Below, piece after piece: positions 12,678 through 13,652 of a stretch of 13,652 nucleotides of DNA. The stretch covers positions 1 through 13,652 of the forward strand of contig JBLIGW010000018.1 in assembly GCA_047635955.1 (NCBI GenBank), read 5' to 3'. Origin of the DNA: WFTC01 sp047635955 (GTDB lineage Bacteria > Patescibacteriota > Gracilibacteria > UBA1369 > 2-02-FULL-48-14). Both the position numbers and the translations under genes were made by a program. The notes under the pieces were generated by a model, which saw only the letters and a list, made by a program, of their open reading frames with translations, was not told the origin of the DNA and made no database searches. Every line of letters starts with the position of its first letter. Positions within the stretch are counted from its first letter, which is position 1.

Positions 12678-13652
12678 TTAATGTTTTGCAAAAGTAGAGT
12701 GGTAGGCCGTTGTTGCTTCTTTCACAGAAAGATCAACCAGTGTTCCAATTTGAATTCGATCTCCTTTAACTTCACCTAGCTCTCTAGCGTTAGGGAAAAG
12801 TGTTTCAAATTCTTCTTTTCGTCGTGGGTGAATGGAAACAAGGAATCGACTTTTCGTTTCTGAGAAAAGCAATTCGTCATTTCTTAAGTCGTCTCTTAGT
12901 GAGATCACCGCTCCCTTTTGACCCGCGATTGCTGATTTTGCAAAAGCTACGGCTAGACCTCCTTTGTCGATATGAATCACAGAGTGAAACAAGTCAGCCT
13001 GAGATCCTTTGAAAATGTTTTCATATCGTTCTCGAGCACTCGCTGTATCTACTAAGGCAACTTTGTTTCCAATGTAACCGTGGTGAGCATAATACTCAGA
13101 AGCGCCAAGTTCTGATTTGGTTTCTCCCAGTTCGTAAACTAGATCTCCTTCATTTTTAAAGTCCATGCTGTTCGCCTTGCTAGCGTCAGGAATCACGCTG
13201 ATAGCGGACCCAAGTACGGTTGGCGGAATTGAAATTTTTACAGGATTGTTATTTTCATCAAAACCTTTGAAGTCATTAAACATTGAGTCCTTTCCTGAAA
13301 TGTATGGCGTCTCATAAGCGACTGCAATGTCGTAACATGCTTCCCCTGCTGCTTTAAGTTCACCTAGTCGTTGAGCTTCGTCTGAAGAACACCAACAGAA
13401 ATTATCCATGATCGCCATTGTGTTCAGGTCTCCACCTACTGCTACTGCAGCTGCAATTGCATCATCCAGTGACGCTGCTGCCATCGCGTAAGTATCGATG
13501 TCGCTGTAACGAGGGTTGATTCCTTGAGAGATCACTGCCGCTTTCTTTGAGTCTAAAACTGGGCGAGTTACTGAGGCAGTTCCGTTTACTTCACCAAGTC
13601 CTTGAAGTGGTTTGATCACAGAACCTCCTTGAACCACATGGTCAAAATGACG
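12678..13652 (-). CDS. purL: FGAM synthase large subunit PurL, C-terminal part (runs off the window)
   Basis: An open frame of 324 codons enters at the right edge and ends at TAA 12680-12678; the N-terminal part lies beyond base 13652. This is the ATP-dependent synthetase subunit that makes FGAM from FGAR using ammonia from PurQ. Counting from the edge, residues 4-18 carry the DHVVQGGSVIKPLQG linker motif, and DNFCWC lies at 83-88. The glycine-rich SGKDSM at 119-124 resembles long and eukaryote-type PurL (the GKDSM form) rather than the GNVSLYN form. KISIPPTVLGSAISVI and the late KGDRIQIGTLVDL belong to the second AIR synthase-like half. Whether PurS is fused or separate cannot be told here. 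A GTG at 13637 is internal, not a start. Confidence 0.93.
   Translation of the reverse strand, partial: RHFDHVVQGGSVIKPLQGLGEVNGTASVTRPVLDSKKAAVISQGINPRYSDIDTYAMAAASLDDAIAAAVAVGGDLNTMAIMDNFCWCSSDEAQRLGELKAAGEACYDIAVAYETPYISGKDSMFNDFKGFDENNNPVKISIPPTVLGSAISVIPDASKANSMDFKNEGDLVYELGETKSELGASEYYAHHGYIGNKVALVDTASARERYENIFKGSQADLFHSVIHIDKGGLAVAFAKSAIAGQKGAVISLRDDLRNDELLFSETKSRFLVSIHPRRKEEFETLFPNARELGEVKGDRIQIGTLVDLSVKEATTAYHSTFAKH

Noticed and set aside
12677..12691. Longer purQ start at TTG 12691
   Set aside because: It overlaps purL and adds five residues; ATG 12676 follows the purL stop by one base and begins the PurQ core.
1..13652. CRISPR array, tRNA or rRNA genes, insertion sequences or defence systems
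   Set aside because: No direct-repeat arrays, cloverleaf-like segments, transposase motifs or terminal repeats were seen; nearly every base is in a recognised coding region.

Overview
The window is a gene-dense piece of a bacterial chromosome, roughly 42% GC by eye, with almost no non-coding DNA and no stretch near 300 bases without a gene. Two transcription units converge. On the + strand, the last residues of a probable riboflavin synthase are followed by ribH (lumazine synthase) and pgk (phosphoglycerate kinase). On the - strand, 13 genes run without interruption from the right edge: purL (partial)-purQ-purN-purC-purE-purB-dcd-ileS-PF04020 membrane protein-secG-family 5 solute-binding protein-rplI-yqgF/ruvX. 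The two units meet tail to tail with a 12-base overlap of pgk and yqgF.

The right half is a purine block: FGAM synthase (PurL and PurQ), GAR formyltransferase (PurN), AIR carboxylase (PurE), SAICAR synthetase (PurC) and adenylosuccinate lyase (PurB). PurF, PurD, PurM, PurH and PurS are not seen and would have to lie elsewhere. PurE has the residues of the class II, CO2-using AIR carboxylase found in animal PAICS, and its gene overlaps purC by four bases. The middle and left of the unit supply a pyrimidine deoxynucleotide enzyme (Dcd), a type 2 (eukaryote-like) isoleucyl-tRNA synthetase, a SecYEG subunit, a membrane-anchored peptide-binding protein without permease genes, ribosomal protein bL9 and a RuvX-like nuclease.

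Organism: the compact layout, the Cys-free anchored family 5 binding protein beside secG, the type 2 IleS and short housekeeping proteins suggest a Patescibacteria/CPR-type bacterium. This is inference and the lineage is not resolved. TGA is used as a stop by purE, purC and purN's upstream neighbour purQ, which argues against the recoded (TGA = Gly) CPR groups. None of the 14 start codons in the window has a convincing Shine-Dalgarno sequence. Encoding much of purine synthesis and two riboflavin genes would be a relatively rich biosynthetic set for such a lineage.

I found no mobile element, CRISPR array, tRNA, rRNA, defence system or clearly unknown gene system. What is of interest is variation inside known families (RibH, RuvX, PurQ, IleS, PurE), the translational coupling, and the way the operons are packed.
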